Position numbers and translations under genes: made by a program. Shown one piece after another: positions 18,773-26,561 of a stretch of 34,211 nucleotides of DNA. A model generated the notes under the pieces. The model saw only the letters and a program-made list of their open reading frames with translations, was not told where the DNA came from and made no database searches. This stretch comes from Nonomuraea zeae (GTDB taxonomy: Bacteria; Actinomycetota; Actinomycetes; Streptosporangiales; Streptosporangiaceae), in the NCBI RefSeq assembly GCF_005889725.1, contig NZ_VCKX01000118.1:1-34211 (forward strand). The letters run 5' to 3'. How positions within the stretch are numbered: position 1 is the first letter of the stretch; every line of letters starts with the position of its first letter.

Positions 18773-19495
18773 TCACGGGTGTTCGGCGTAGAGGCCGGCC
18801 AGCCACGCCTGCCAGAGCGGCCCGCTGTCGTCGTCCGTGAACGGCAGGTGCGCGGCGATCATGCTGCCCCCGAACCCCTGGAGGAAGCGGTAGAGGGCGT
18901 CGCCGGTGCGGATGCCGACGGTCTGGGCGTTGCGGTAGTAGACGACCCCCTCGATCGCGCCGGGGCCGAAGCGGACCCGGTCGCCGGGCTCGGGCGGGCC
19001 GCCCAGCTCGGCGTACAGGATCTCCCAGGCGCGCGGCCAGTCGTGGACGGGCGGCCCGAACTCGGTGATGGGCGTCGCGACCCGGCCGGCGAAGTGCGTG
19101 AGGTATTCGACGAGGGTCGCGAAGTACATCTCCATGCCCCTGGACATGGCCTCGAACTCGTCCTGCCAGTCGTCGCCGGGCAGGAAGCCGCTGGTCACCA
19201 TGCGCACCTGCGTGCTGCCCCGATCGCGGCCCTCGATGAGGAACTCGTAGGCGACGAAACGCCCGTCGTCGGTCTTGTCGCTGCCGTGGGCCAGGTGCTT
19301 GAGCGGCTCGGCGGCGGTCACCGTGGAATCGGGCATGTCGAACCCGCCGAAAGCGGTGCGGACGACGCCGTTGGCCACCTCGGTGCGTCCCATGAACCAC
19401 GAGTCGATGCCCGGCCCCGTCGAAATGGCCGCCCAGACCTCCTCGGGCGTGGCCTCGACCATGGCCTCCAGGGGAAGCTCGAACTCACGGCCCAC
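18773..19495 (-). CDS. SRPBCC (AHSA1/Aha1-like) domain protein
   Basis: The product has 240 residues. The N-terminal part (about 1-135) has the SRPBCC START-like pattern: FELPLEAMVEATPEEVWAAI, then GIDSWFMG, FVAYEFLIEGRD and YLTHFAG. The fold is a hydrophobic ligand-binding cavity. The C-terminal 100 residues are less typical. The gene starts with GTG at 19495, one base after the stop of the ArsR-like regulator. ArsR-SRPBCC pairs of this kind are very common in actinomycetes; their ligand is generally unknown. Confidence 0.85.
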   Translation of the reverse strand: MGREFELPLEAMVEATPEEVWAAISTGPGIDSWFMGRTEVANGVVRTAFGGFDMPDSTVTAAEPLKHLAHGSDKTDDGRFVAYEFLIEGRDRGSTQVRMVTSGFLPGDDWQDEFEAMSRGMEMYFATLVEYLTHFAGRVATPITEFGPPVHDWPRAWEILYAELGGPPEPGDRVRFGPGAIEGVVYYRNAQTVGIRTGDALYRFLQGFGGSMIAAHLPFTDDDSGPLWQAWLAGLYAEHP

Positions 19496-19496
19496 G

Positions 19497-20120
19497 TCAG
19501 CGCTCCTCTTTCGCGGCGGGCTCCGCGGCAGGCTGGGCGGCGGGCTTCACCGACGGATGCACGGCCACGATCAGCCGATGATCGCGCCCGCCCTCCGCCG
19601 ACTCGTCATGATATTTGCTGACAAGTGAGGTCACGCAGGTCGCCAGCTCCTCGGCGAACGCCGCCCGGTCGGCCGCCGACGCGAAGCGCACCTCGCCGTC
19701 GATGGCGAACGTCGCCACCCGCTTCTTCGCCTGCGCCGACCCGGTGATCAGGGTGCCGACATCGCGCACGAGCTGTGCCGCCAGCGCCAGCAGCCACCGC
19801 GCCGACAGCCGGTCCGGCGAGCGGGCGGGATCGGGTTGCACGGCGGACAGCGCGATCGGGGAGATCACGAAGGACGCCGCGGCGGCCTGCATCACCCGCT
19901 CGGTCACGTTACCTTTCCTGCGCTCCTCGACCAGCTCCACCAGCCCGTGCCGCTCCAGCGTGCGCAGATGGTAGTTGACCTTCTGCCTGGCCAGGCCGAC
20001 CTTGGCGGCCAGCGACGTGGCGGAGCCCGGCTCCACCAGCTCGGCCAGCAGTTTCGAGCGCATGGGGTCGAGCGACGCCTCGGCCGCCGCGGGGTCTTCG
20101 ATCACCGCCACTTCGTGCAT
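19497..20120 (-). CDS. ArsR-like winged-helix transcriptional regulator
   Basis: The product has 207 residues from the ATG at 20120. The winged helix occupies about residues 10-75: DPMRSKLLAELVEPGSATSL, AAKVGLARQKVNYHLRTLER and HGLVELVEERRKG. The C-terminal half carries an all-helical region and an Ala/Pro tail (AAQPAAEPAAKEER). No ArsR metal-binding cysteine motif is visible, so it probably senses something other than metals. It is translationally coupled to the SRPBCC gene (TGA-C-GTG). A consensus-like -35 TTGACA at 20156-20151 sits 30 bp before the ATG, suggesting a very short or absent 5' leader. An in-frame TTG at 20156 would add 12 residues but coincides with that -35 box. Confidence 0.85.
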   Translation of the reverse strand: MHEVAVIEDPAAAEASLDPMRSKLLAELVEPGSATSLAAKVGLARQKVNYHLRTLERHGLVELVEERRKGNVTERVMQAAAASFVISPIALSAVQPDPARSPDRLSARWLLALAAQLVRDVGTLITGSAQAKKRVATFAIDGEVRFASAADRAAFAEELATCVTSLVSKYHDESAEGGRDHRLIVAVHPSVKPAAQPAAEPAAKEER

Positions 20121-20127
20121 GCCTGAC

Positions 20128-20156
20128 ACGATGGCACCGAAAAAAAACCTTGTCAA
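20128..20156 (-). promoter_or_regulatory. Candidate promoter of the ArsR-SRPBCC operon
   Basis: TTGACA (20156-20151) is followed after 17 bp by CATCGT (20133-20128) on the minus strand. The -35 is perfect and overlaps the TGA of the upstream sigma-factor gene; the -10 is poor. The implied start of transcription is at or next to the ATG at 20120, that is, a leaderless mRNA. Confidence 0.4.
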
Positions 20157-20163
20157 GACAGGC
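20140..20163 (-). terminator. Possible intrinsic terminator with T8 tract after the sigma-factor gene
   Basis: On the minus strand CCTGT-CTTG-ACAAGG (bulged A) folds into a small hairpin, directly followed by eight T residues (20147-20140). It overlaps the sigma gene's stop codon and the ArsR -35 box. The stem is short, but a T8 run is rare in DNA of this composition. Confidence 0.4.
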
Positions 20164-21385
20164 GAGCTGCTCGGTCCTCCAGGTACTGCTGCTCGGGAAT
20201 GCTCGTGGTCAGGCGGGCCGCGGCGCGGTAGGCGGCCACCGCGGCGGCCGCGTCTCCCGCCATCTCCAGCAGGTGGGCGCGTACGGAGGCCAGCCGGTGG
20301 TGGCCCGACATGCGCTCGTCGGCGGCCAGGCGGTCGAGCGCCTGCAGCCCGGCCCTGGGCCCGTGCACCATGCCGACGGCCACCGCGTGGTTGAGCGTGA
20401 CCACCGGGTTGTCCTCAAGGCCGGACAGCACCCCGTACAGCGCCAGGATCTGCGGCCAGTCGGTCTCGCCGGCCGTGGGCGCCTCGTCGTGCACGGCCGC
20501 GATGGCCGCCTGCAACTGGTACGGGCCGATGTCGGTGTCGCGCAGGGCGTCGCTGACCAGCTCGACGCCCTCCTCGATGAGCCGCCGGTCCCACAGGCCG
20601 CGGTCCTGCTCGGCGAGCGGGATCAGCCGGCCGTCCGGCCCGGTGCGCGCCGGCCGGCGGGCCTCGGTGAGCAGCATGAGCGCCAGCAGCCCCGCGACCT
20701 CGCCGTCACCGGGCAGCAGCCGGCGCACCGCCCGGGTGAGCCTGATCGCCTCGCCGGTCAGCTCCGCCCGGTGCAGCTCGGGGCCGGAGGTGGCGGTGTA
20801 GCCCTCGTTGAAGATCAGGTAGAGCACGTGCAGCACCACGCGCAGCCGGTCGGCCCGCTCGCCCTCCGGCGGCAGCACGAACGGCGCGCCGGTGGCCTTG
20901 ATGCGCTGCTTGGCCCGGCTGATGCGCTGCCCCATCGTCGCCTCGGGCACCAGGAACGCGCTGGCGATCTGCGCCGTCGTCAGGCCGCCCACGGCGCGCA
21001 GGGTGAGCGCCAGCTGGGAGGGCTGCGACAGCGACGGATGGCAGCACAGGAACAGCAGCGTCAGCGTGTCGTCCTCGTCGGAGGCTCGCTCCTCGCCGGG
21101 GGCGGGGGCGGTGAACTCGTCGGCCGGCACGCTGACCGCGACGCTCTCCTCCCTGCGCCGGCGGGCGTGCTCGCTGCGGATGTGGTCGATGACCCGGCGG
21201 GAGGCGACGGTGATCAGCCAGGCCCGCGGGCTCTCCGGCAGGCCCTGCTTCGGCCACTGCACCGCCGCGTCGAGCATGGCCTCCTGGACGGCGTCCTCGC
21301 ACGCGTCGAACTGCTCGTACCGGCGTACGAGCGCGCCCAGCACCTGCGGCGCCAGCTCGCGCAGCAGGTCCTCGACCTCGTTCAC
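20153..21385 (-). CDS. ECF sigma factor, ECF42-like with C-terminal DUF6596/TPR-like domain
   Basis: The product has 410 residues. Sigma region 2 lies at about 1-80 (FDACEDAVQEAMLDAAVQWP, then PRAWLITVASRRVIDHIR). Region 4 lies at about 110-165 (LTLRAVGGLTTAQIASAFLV, then ATMGQRISRAKQRI). About 240 further residues form the helical extension that marks the ECF42-type family (LYLIFNEGYTATSG, EARRPARTGPDGRLIPLAEQ, NHAVAVGMVHGP). These sigma factors normally have no anti-sigma factor, use the C-terminal extension for control, and often sit next to DGPF/YCII genes. The GTG start at 21385 overlaps the stop of a 48-codon ORF. Confidence 0.92.
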   Translation of the reverse strand: MNEVEDLLRELAPQVLGALVRRYEQFDACEDAVQEAMLDAAVQWPKQGLPESPRAWLITVASRRVIDHIRSEHARRRREESVAVSVPADEFTAPAPGEERASDEDDTLTLLFLCCHPSLSQPSQLALTLRAVGGLTTAQIASAFLVPEATMGQRISRAKQRIKATGAPFVLPPEGERADRLRVVLHVLYLIFNEGYTATSGPELHRAELTGEAIRLTRAVRRLLPGDGEVAGLLALMLLTEARRPARTGPDGRLIPLAEQDRGLWDRRLIEEGVELVSDALRDTDIGPYQLQAAIAAVHDEAPTAGETDWPQILALYGVLSGLEDNPVVTLNHAVAVGMVHGPRAGLQALDRLAADERMSGHHRLASVRAHLLEMAGDAAAAVAAYRAAARLTTSIPEQQYLEDRAARLS

Positions 21386-21528
21386 GCGGCCACCCCCTCG
21401 ACGATCGGCCGCACCTCCGGAGCCAGGCCGACGCCGCTCTCGCCCGGCACCTCGCCGGTGCCGGGCGTGACCGCCTCCGGGGAGCCGGGGTCGGTGCAGA
21501 TCATCGGCCGGTGTTTCACGCAGGCCAT
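21382..21528 (-). pseudogene. 48-codon ORF coupled to the sigma factor, possible relic of a DGPF/YCII gene
   Basis: An ATG at 21528 opens a 48-codon frame ending in TGA at 21384-21382, which overlaps the GTG start of the sigma factor by 4 bp. The product begins MACVKHRPMICTD and ends APEVRPIVEGVAA. The EVRPIVE ending resembles the C-terminus of DGPF/YCII-domain proteins, the usual neighbours of ECF42 sigma factors, but the DGPF core is absent. I infer a remnant left by an internal deletion that may persist because it couples translation to the sigma gene. It could equally be a chance ORF; no clear RBS precedes it. Confidence 0.4.
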
Positions 21529-21787
21529 CCTAGAGGCCCACGGTCCAGGACAAACGGTGAAAACCCCAGCTCACGATCGATCCGCGGCACCGGGCCTGGA
21601 GATCGGGGCGGCGCGGGCCGAGACGGTGAGGGGCTTCGCCGCGCTCGCCCGTCTCCGGGCGGCCCATGGTGCCGAGCCGATACGACGCCTGACGGGCGCG
21701 CGGGGCCGCGGGGCCGCGGGGCCGGGGAAACGCTACTTATTGATAGCTTTGGGCGCTTTAGGCGGAACAATGGATGAGGTGCGGTAA
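21529..21787. other. Intergenic region upstream of the lipoprotein gene
   Basis: It separates the divergent sigma-factor and lipoprotein transcription units. A GC-only 8-bp repeat (GGGGCCGC, three copies at about 21702-21726) precedes an unusually A/T-rich patch at 21734-21770 (CTTATTGATAGC), the likely promoter zone of the plus-strand lipoprotein. I could not fix a convincing -35/-10 pair. No further coding region is supported. Confidence 0.45.
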
Positions 21788-22792
21788 GTGCGGCGTATCG
21801 GGTGGATGATCGGCAGCGTGCTGACGGGATGCCTGGTAACGGGATGTTCCGCTGTGCCAGGACTGGGTGGCGTGAAGGAGGCGCCCTCGCCCGCCGCGAG
21901 CAGCACGCCCAAGCCCTCCGCCCCCGTCACCGCCCAGGAGACCGCCGCGGTGTTCAAGGACTACGCCGAGCGCAACAACGCGGCCAACGCGGCCTTGAGC
22001 GACAAGCTGCTGGCGGGCTACGAGGGCGGCTCCAGCCTCGCGATCGACAAGGCGTCCTACGCCTCCACCAGGAAGCTGGGCGGCAACGACGACTACGTGC
22101 CGTTCGGCTACGACCGGCCCGCGTTCCACGTGCCGGCCGCGCGGGAGCGGTGGTTCCTGACGACCGCGTACTGGAAGGGCAAGACCGAGACGGCCAAGGA
22201 GCCGACCTACCTGATCTTCGCCCGTGACGGGGAGTTCTGGCGGCAGATGTACGCCCCCGACACCTACGCCTCCGTGGATCTGCCCGAGATCAGGACGGAC
22301 GCCTCAGGAGCGGCGGCCGAGGTGGGCCAGGAGGACGCGACCGGGCTGCTGATGTCGCCCGCCGCGTTCGCCGAGGGCTACGCCGCCCACCTCGTCGGCC
22401 AGGGCACCCCGGCGGAGAAGACCCGCTTCGCCGCCGACAAGCTCACCACCGGCGCCGCGTCGAACCGCCGGAAGATGGACAAGTACGCCCGGCTCGCCGA
22501 GATCGCCCATCCCGCCGCCGCGTACCCCTCCTACGCGCTGCGCACGGCCGACGGCGGCGCGCTCGCCTTCACCACCATCGAGCGCAGCAAGCGCTACAAC
22601 GTGCGCCCGGGGCCGGAGCGCAACTACGTCTTCCAGAAGGACAACGGGCTCCTGCCCGGCAAGTACTACACCTACATGGAGATGGAGGAGCTGATCCAGG
22701 TCGTCGCGCACATCCCGCCGAAGAGCGCCGAGCCCGGTCAGATCCAGGTGCTGGGCGCCTACTCCGGCATCATCTCCGGCAGCGGCCGCTGA
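21788..22792 (+). CDS. Lipoprotein of unknown function
   Basis: The product has 334 residues from a GTG at 21788 (GGATGAGG upstream; an in-frame ATG lies seven codons later). It starts RRIGWMIG and reaches the lipobox LVTGC (Cys at about 20), followed by a Pro/Ser/Ala linker (about 30-50). The body begins with FKDYAERNNAANAALS and contains AARERWFLTTAYW and LIFARDGEFWRQMY, a pattern I associate with uncharacterised actinobacterial surface lipoproteins, perhaps the DUF8094 type. No catalytic motif is evident. It is monocistronic and ends convergently with the dynamin operon. Confidence 0.8.
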   Translation: MRRIGWMIGSVLTGCLVTGCSAVPGLGGVKEAPSPAASSTPKPSAPVTAQETAAVFKDYAERNNAANAALSDKLLAGYEGGSSLAIDKASYASTRKLGGNDDYVPFGYDRPAFHVPAARERWFLTTAYWKGKTETAKEPTYLIFARDGEFWRQMYAPDTYASVDLPEIRTDASGAAAEVGQEDATGLLMSPAAFAEGYAAHLVGQGTPAEKTRFAADKLTTGAASNRRKMDKYARLAEIAHPAAAYPSYALRTADGGALAFTTIERSKRYNVRPGPERNYVFQKDNGLLPGKYYTYMEMEELIQVVAHIPPKSAEPGQIQVLGAYSGIISGSGR

Positions 22793-23058
22793 GCCCTGAC
22801 CTCCTCCTTGTCCTGGATCGACGTGGTGGAGGCGAGTCCGGCCCGCAGTGGCCGGCGGCCGAGCCAACCTCCACCCCGCCACCCCCCGCCCGGCCTGGCC
22901 GCGCGGGCGGCGTCCATTGATTCACCGGGTGGGTGATCGGGCGGCCACGGCCGGTGTGCGAGAGTGTCCTTGTGGGGACGTGGCGCCGCGCGCTCCGGCG
23001 CGCGGCGCCGCATGGCCCTGCCGCGCTGCCGCATGGCATCGCCGCGGCTGCCGGGCGG
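22793..23058. other. Gene-free convergent spacer
   Basis: This 266-bp spacer lies between the lipoprotein stop and the end of the dynamin operon. It contains a very strong hairpin at 22982-23009. Short plus-strand frames here are antisense or compositional, without RBS or recognisable motifs. I see nothing else. Confidence 0.6.
22982..23009. terminator. Perfect 12-bp hairpin, bidirectional terminator
   Basis: GGCGCCGCGCGC (22982-22993) and its exact reverse complement (22998-23009) flank the 4-nt loop TCCG. All stem pairs are G-C. Lying between two converging transcription units, it is well placed to stop both, in the U-independent manner frequent in actinomycetes. Confidence 0.7.
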
Positions 23059-24579
23059 TCACCCGCTGCCCGCGACGGCGGCCTCCGACTGCGTGAGAAT
23101 GCGCTCGTACGATCGGCGGATGACCTGGCACGCCACCCGGGTCGTCCCCGCGTGGGAGCCGGCCGCCTCCGCCCCTGCCCAGTACGCCACCCGCTCGCGG
23201 GCCCGTGCGAGGATCTGGTCGCGTCCGGCGCCGGCCGTCAGGCCCAGCCGCTCGGGCACCGCCCGGCCGTGCTCCCCGGTGACCCGCAGAACCTCCTCCA
23301 GCTGCGGCCCGGTGAGCTCCAGCCGCCCCTCGTAGTGCTCGCGCAGCACCGCGAGCTCGCGGAAGGCGTGCTCGGTGAGCTCGAGGTCGAGGACCGGCGC
23401 GAGGGCCGCGTCCAGGACGGACAGCTCCCGGGGACGCAGCCGTGCGGCCAGCTCGGCGCGCAGCCCGCGCGCCTGCCCGATGAGCCGCTGCTGCCTGATC
23501 ACCTCCGCCCGGTTGCCGAAGTGCCCGGTGAGCAGGCGCCGGAAATCCGCCACGCCGCTGCGTGAGAGCAGCTCGGCGCGCAGGCCGGGCAGGTCGGCGC
23601 AGCCCTCGCGGATCAGCGAGCAGGCGAGCGCGACCCCGTACCCGCTCAGGCCGGACATGAGCTCCCGTCGGCGGGCCGCGGGGACGGGCAGGTCGGCGTA
23701 CTCGCGGGTGGCGAAGTACGGGCCGAGCGCGATCCGCCGCTCCAGCAGGGCGGGATCGACCGTGGCGAGGAGCGCGAGGTCGGCCAGGCCGGCCTCGGTC
23801 AGCGTGCCGGCCCCCGCCGCGACGAGCGAGCAGAGAGGGCGCAGGTCGAACAGCAGCCGCGCCCCACCCGCCGCCGTCATCAGCCGGTCCGCGATCCGGC
23901 GCCCCTCGGCCATCGGATCGTGCCGCGGCCAGTAGCCCTCCACCTTGGTCAGCGCGCCGACGGCCGTGACGGGACTGAGCGCCGTGAGAGCCTCGCCCCG
24001 CAGGCCGGCCAGCAGCCCCTCCTCCCCGGCCGACAGCGCCCGCGTCATCACGAGCACCATCGCGTCCGCCCGCCCGGCGTGCAGGACGGACCGATCGCCC
24101 AGGTCGTCCTCAGGGCGGCCGAGGAAGCGCAGTGTGTTGCGGCTGTCGCCGCCGAGGTGCGAGTCCAGCCCGGGGGTGTCGACGATGTCGAAGCTCCGCA
24201 GGCACGGGTTGGGGTCGGTGACCACCAGGTGGTCGATGGCCCCGAGCTGGTCCCTGGTGAGCCCGGGCAGCTCGGCGATATCCCGGCGCTCGGGCGGGCG
24301 GCCGTCGCGGTAGTGGACGACGAGCGTGCGCACCGGCCCGTGCCGCAGCCAGTTGACGTTGTAGGTGACCTCGGTGACCCCCGTCATCACGCGCTCGCCG
24401 CCCAGGAGCGCGTTGACCAGGGTGGACTTGCCCGCGCTCACCCGCCCGACCAGGGCCACCCGCAGCCGCGCGGAGCCGTCCGCGGCGAGCTCGCGCAGCA
24501 CCTGCCGGGCCGGGGCGAGCTCCGGCGACGAGCCTCCCAGCAGGGCCAGCGCGCGGTCCAGCGTCCGCGACCAGCTCAC
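23059..24579 (-). CDS. Dynamin-like GTPase, IniC-like
   Basis: The product has 506 residues. The N-terminal GTPase domain has G1 GRVSAGKST (45-53), G3 DTPG (134-137) and G4 TKVE (211-214); the rest is the helical stalk. The C-terminal half resembles mycobacterial IniC in several recalled blocks: SGYGVALACSLIREG followed by LRAELLSRSGV, then FRELAVLREHY and RLGLTAG, at similar spacing and in a protein of about the same length (IniC about 490). No transmembrane helix is visible, so it may depend on its partner for membrane contact, as inferred for IniC. The start is a GTG at 24579 that overlaps the stop of the IniA-like gene by 4 bp; in-frame sequence further upstream is a shadow. It is the last gene of the five-gene operon. 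Confidence 0.85.
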   Translation of the reverse strand: MSWSRTLDRALALLGGSSPELAPARQVLRELAADGSARLRVALVGRVSAGKSTLVNALLGGERVMTGVTEVTYNVNWLRHGPVRTLVVHYRDGRPPERRDIAELPGLTRDQLGAIDHLVVTDPNPCLRSFDIVDTPGLDSHLGGDSRNTLRFLGRPEDDLGDRSVLHAGRADAMVLVMTRALSAGEEGLLAGLRGEALTALSPVTAVGALTKVEGYWPRHDPMAEGRRIADRLMTAAGGARLLFDLRPLCSLVAAGAGTLTEAGLADLALLATVDPALLERRIALGPYFATREYADLPVPAARRRELMSGLSGYGVALACSLIREGCADLPGLRAELLSRSGVADFRRLLTGHFGNRAEVIRQQRLIGQARGLRAELAARLRPRELSVLDAALAPVLDLELTEHAFRELAVLREHYEGRLELTGPQLEEVLRVTGEHGRAVPERLGLTAGAGRDQILARARERVAYWAGAEAAGSHAGTTRVACQVIRRSYERILTQSEAAVAGSG

Positions 24580-26555
24580 CCGGCGACACCGTCCGCCGGG
24601 GAGCCGGCCGGAGTGGCGGCTGGAGAAGCCGCCGGGGAATCCGCCGGAGCGGCGGCCGGGGAGGAGGCCGGGGAGTCGGTCACCGTGGCCGTCAGGGACT
24701 CCAGGCGGGCGGTCAGCCCCGCGTAGCGGCCCGCGTCCGCGACGAGGACGGCCTCGCGTTCTGCGCTCTCCTTCTCGGTGGCGGCGATCGCGCCCTCCAG
24801 CCGCAGTCCCGTCGCCTCGGCCTCCTCGGCGTCCTGCGCGATCCTGCTGTTCAGCTCGTGGACGGCGGCCTGCGTGTACTTCTCCATCAGCTCCGTCAGC
24901 ACCTCGCCGACGTGCATCTCCTGCGCCGAACGCAGCGTGCTCAGCTCCTCCATGATGCGCCGGCGCCGGATCTCGGCAGCCTCGCCCTCGCGCCGCTCGG
25001 CCGCCGACCGGTACGCGCCGAGCCCGCTGATCAGCACGCCGATCGCGCTCCCGACGGCCGCCCCGATGTACATGCCGGGCACGGCGGCGGCCCCGCCCAG
25101 CAGCGTGCCGATCGCGAAACCGACGCCGCTGCCGATGCCCCCACCGAGGGTGGCGCCCGTGCCCGCCACGACGGTCACCTCGTCCAGGGCCAGCCGGCTC
25201 GGCGAGATGGTCGTCAGCCCGTCGAAGTCGGGCCGCGGGACCGGCGGGTCGGGCAGCCGGTCGAAGCGCGGGTCGTGCAGCGCGATGTCGTGCGTGAGGG
25301 TGAAGTCGCGCAGGACGCGGGCGGTCTCCCGCTCCGCGAGCGAGTTCAGCACCCCGACGGTGGTGGCGACGTCGGTGACGATCTCGCCCACGAGCAGCTC
25401 GGGGTTGGCCAGCAGGCGCTCCTCGTACAGGTATCTGGAGGCGACCCGCTGCCAGATGGTGGCCAGCTCGGACGCGGCCCTGCGCCGCAGCTCCCCGGCG
25501 ACCCGGGTGAGCTGCCCGCCCAGCTCGGCCCGCCAGGCCGCGCCCTCGCCCGCAAGCGTGACCAGGCGCTGCCGCCGCTCGGCGAGCTCGGCGCGGATGG
25601 AGGTCAGCTCGCTCTCGGTGCCGGCGCGCAGATACCTCAGCTCCGCGAGCACGGGACCGCTCAGCGCGGTGAGGGCGGAGGAGAGGTCGCGCAACGCGCC
25701 GCCGAGGAGCACCGGGCCGCGCCGCCGCCGGAGCGTGTCCCACAGCACCTTCTCGAACGCCGGGAAGTTGCTCAGCTCCAGCGCCTCCGGGTCCCCGGTG
25801 TCCAGGTACGCCAGCTTGGCGTGGCTGGAGACCGGGATCAGCGGGATCAGCTCCGGCGGCAGGCCGGTCGCCCGCGCCAGCTTCGCCTTGGTGTCGGCCA
25901 GCAGCTCGGTGTAGTCGGGCACCAGATCGATCTTGGTGAGCGCGGCGACGAGCGCGCCTGGATCGCCCGTCGCGCGCAGCGCCTCGCCCGCCCTGGTGAG
26001 GAAGTCGAGCTCGCTGTCCAGGAGCGGCTGCCCGGCGTCCGCGACGAACAGCAGCGCGTCGGCCTGCGGCAGGAAGGCCATGGTCACCGCGGTGTGCTCG
26101 GTGTAGACGCCGCCGACCCCCGGCGTGTCGGCGAGCAGGTACCCCGGCGCGAGGCGGGGACTGGGCAGCTCGATGGCGACCGTCACGGCCGGCCGGCCGT
26201 CGCCGCCCTCCGCGGCGTACTGGGCGATCTCGGCGCGGGAGATCTCCTTCTCGCCGCCGGGCAGGGCCACGGTGATCCGCTCGGTCTCGCCGTACCGGAT
26301 GGTGGTGACCAGGCGGGTGGCGTAGAAGTTGTCCGCCGGCAGCAGGCCCGGCTCGTCGAGCAGGGCGTTGAGCAGGGAGGACTTGCCTCGCTTGAACTCG
26401 CCGCAGGTCAGGACGGTGAGGTGCCCCTCGGACAGGCGGCGGCGGGCCGCCGCGACCCGCGCGGCGACCTCGCCCGCCTCCTGCGCCAGCGCCGCCGCGT
26501 GCACGTCGTCGGCGAGCGCGATGGTCAGGTCTCTGAGCCGGTCAAAGGATTCCAT
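24576..26555 (-). CDS. Dynamin-like GTPase with membrane-insertion segment, IniA-like
   Basis: The product has 659 residues. GTPase motifs: G1 GEFKRGKSS (52-60), G3 DTPGVGG (143-149), G4 TKID (207-210). A helical stalk follows, then a long Gly/Ala-rich hydrophobic segment at about 460-514 (VTVVAGTGATLGGGIGSGVG, then GLGAY) that should be the membrane-contact region, then a second helical arm and a disordered (SPA)n tail. Length, motif spacing and the LADTPGVGG / FLPQADALLFVAD blocks resemble mycobacterial IniA (about 640 residues), a dynamin-like protein reported to drive membrane fission. The ATG at 26555 is 6 bp after the Hsp70-like stop. The gene overlaps the IniC-like gene, giving the same IniA-IniC order as in mycobacteria. 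Confidence 0.87.
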   Translation of the reverse strand: MESFDRLRDLTIALADDVHAAALAQEAGEVAARVAAARRRLSEGHLTVLTCGEFKRGKSSLLNALLDEPGLLPADNFYATRLVTTIRYGETERITVALPGGEKEISRAEIAQYAAEGGDGRPAVTVAIELPSPRLAPGYLLADTPGVGGVYTEHTAVTMAFLPQADALLFVADAGQPLLDSELDFLTRAGEALRATGDPGALVAALTKIDLVPDYTELLADTKAKLARATGLPPELIPLIPVSSHAKLAYLDTGDPEALELSNFPAFEKVLWDTLRRRRGPVLLGGALRDLSSALTALSGPVLAELRYLRAGTESELTSIRAELAERRQRLVTLAGEGAAWRAELGGQLTRVAGELRRRAASELATIWQRVASRYLYEERLLANPELLVGEIVTDVATTVGVLNSLAERETARVLRDFTLTHDIALHDPRFDRLPDPPVPRPDFDGLTTISPSRLALDEVTVVAGTGATLGGGIGSGVGFAIGTLLGGAAAVPGMYIGAAVGSAIGVLISGLGAYRSAAERREGEAAEIRRRRIMEELSTLRSAQEMHVGEVLTELMEKYTQAAVHELNSRIAQDAEEAEATGLRLEGAIAATEKESAEREAVLVADAGRYAGLTARLESLTATVTDSPASSPAAAPADSPAASPAATPAGSPADGVAG

Positions 26556-26561
26556 GGCGTC

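Noticed and set aside
22933..23565. A 210-codon plus-strand frame after the lipoprotein gene
   Set aside because: It runs through the terminator hairpin and antisense to the IniC-like gene, with no recognisable motif.
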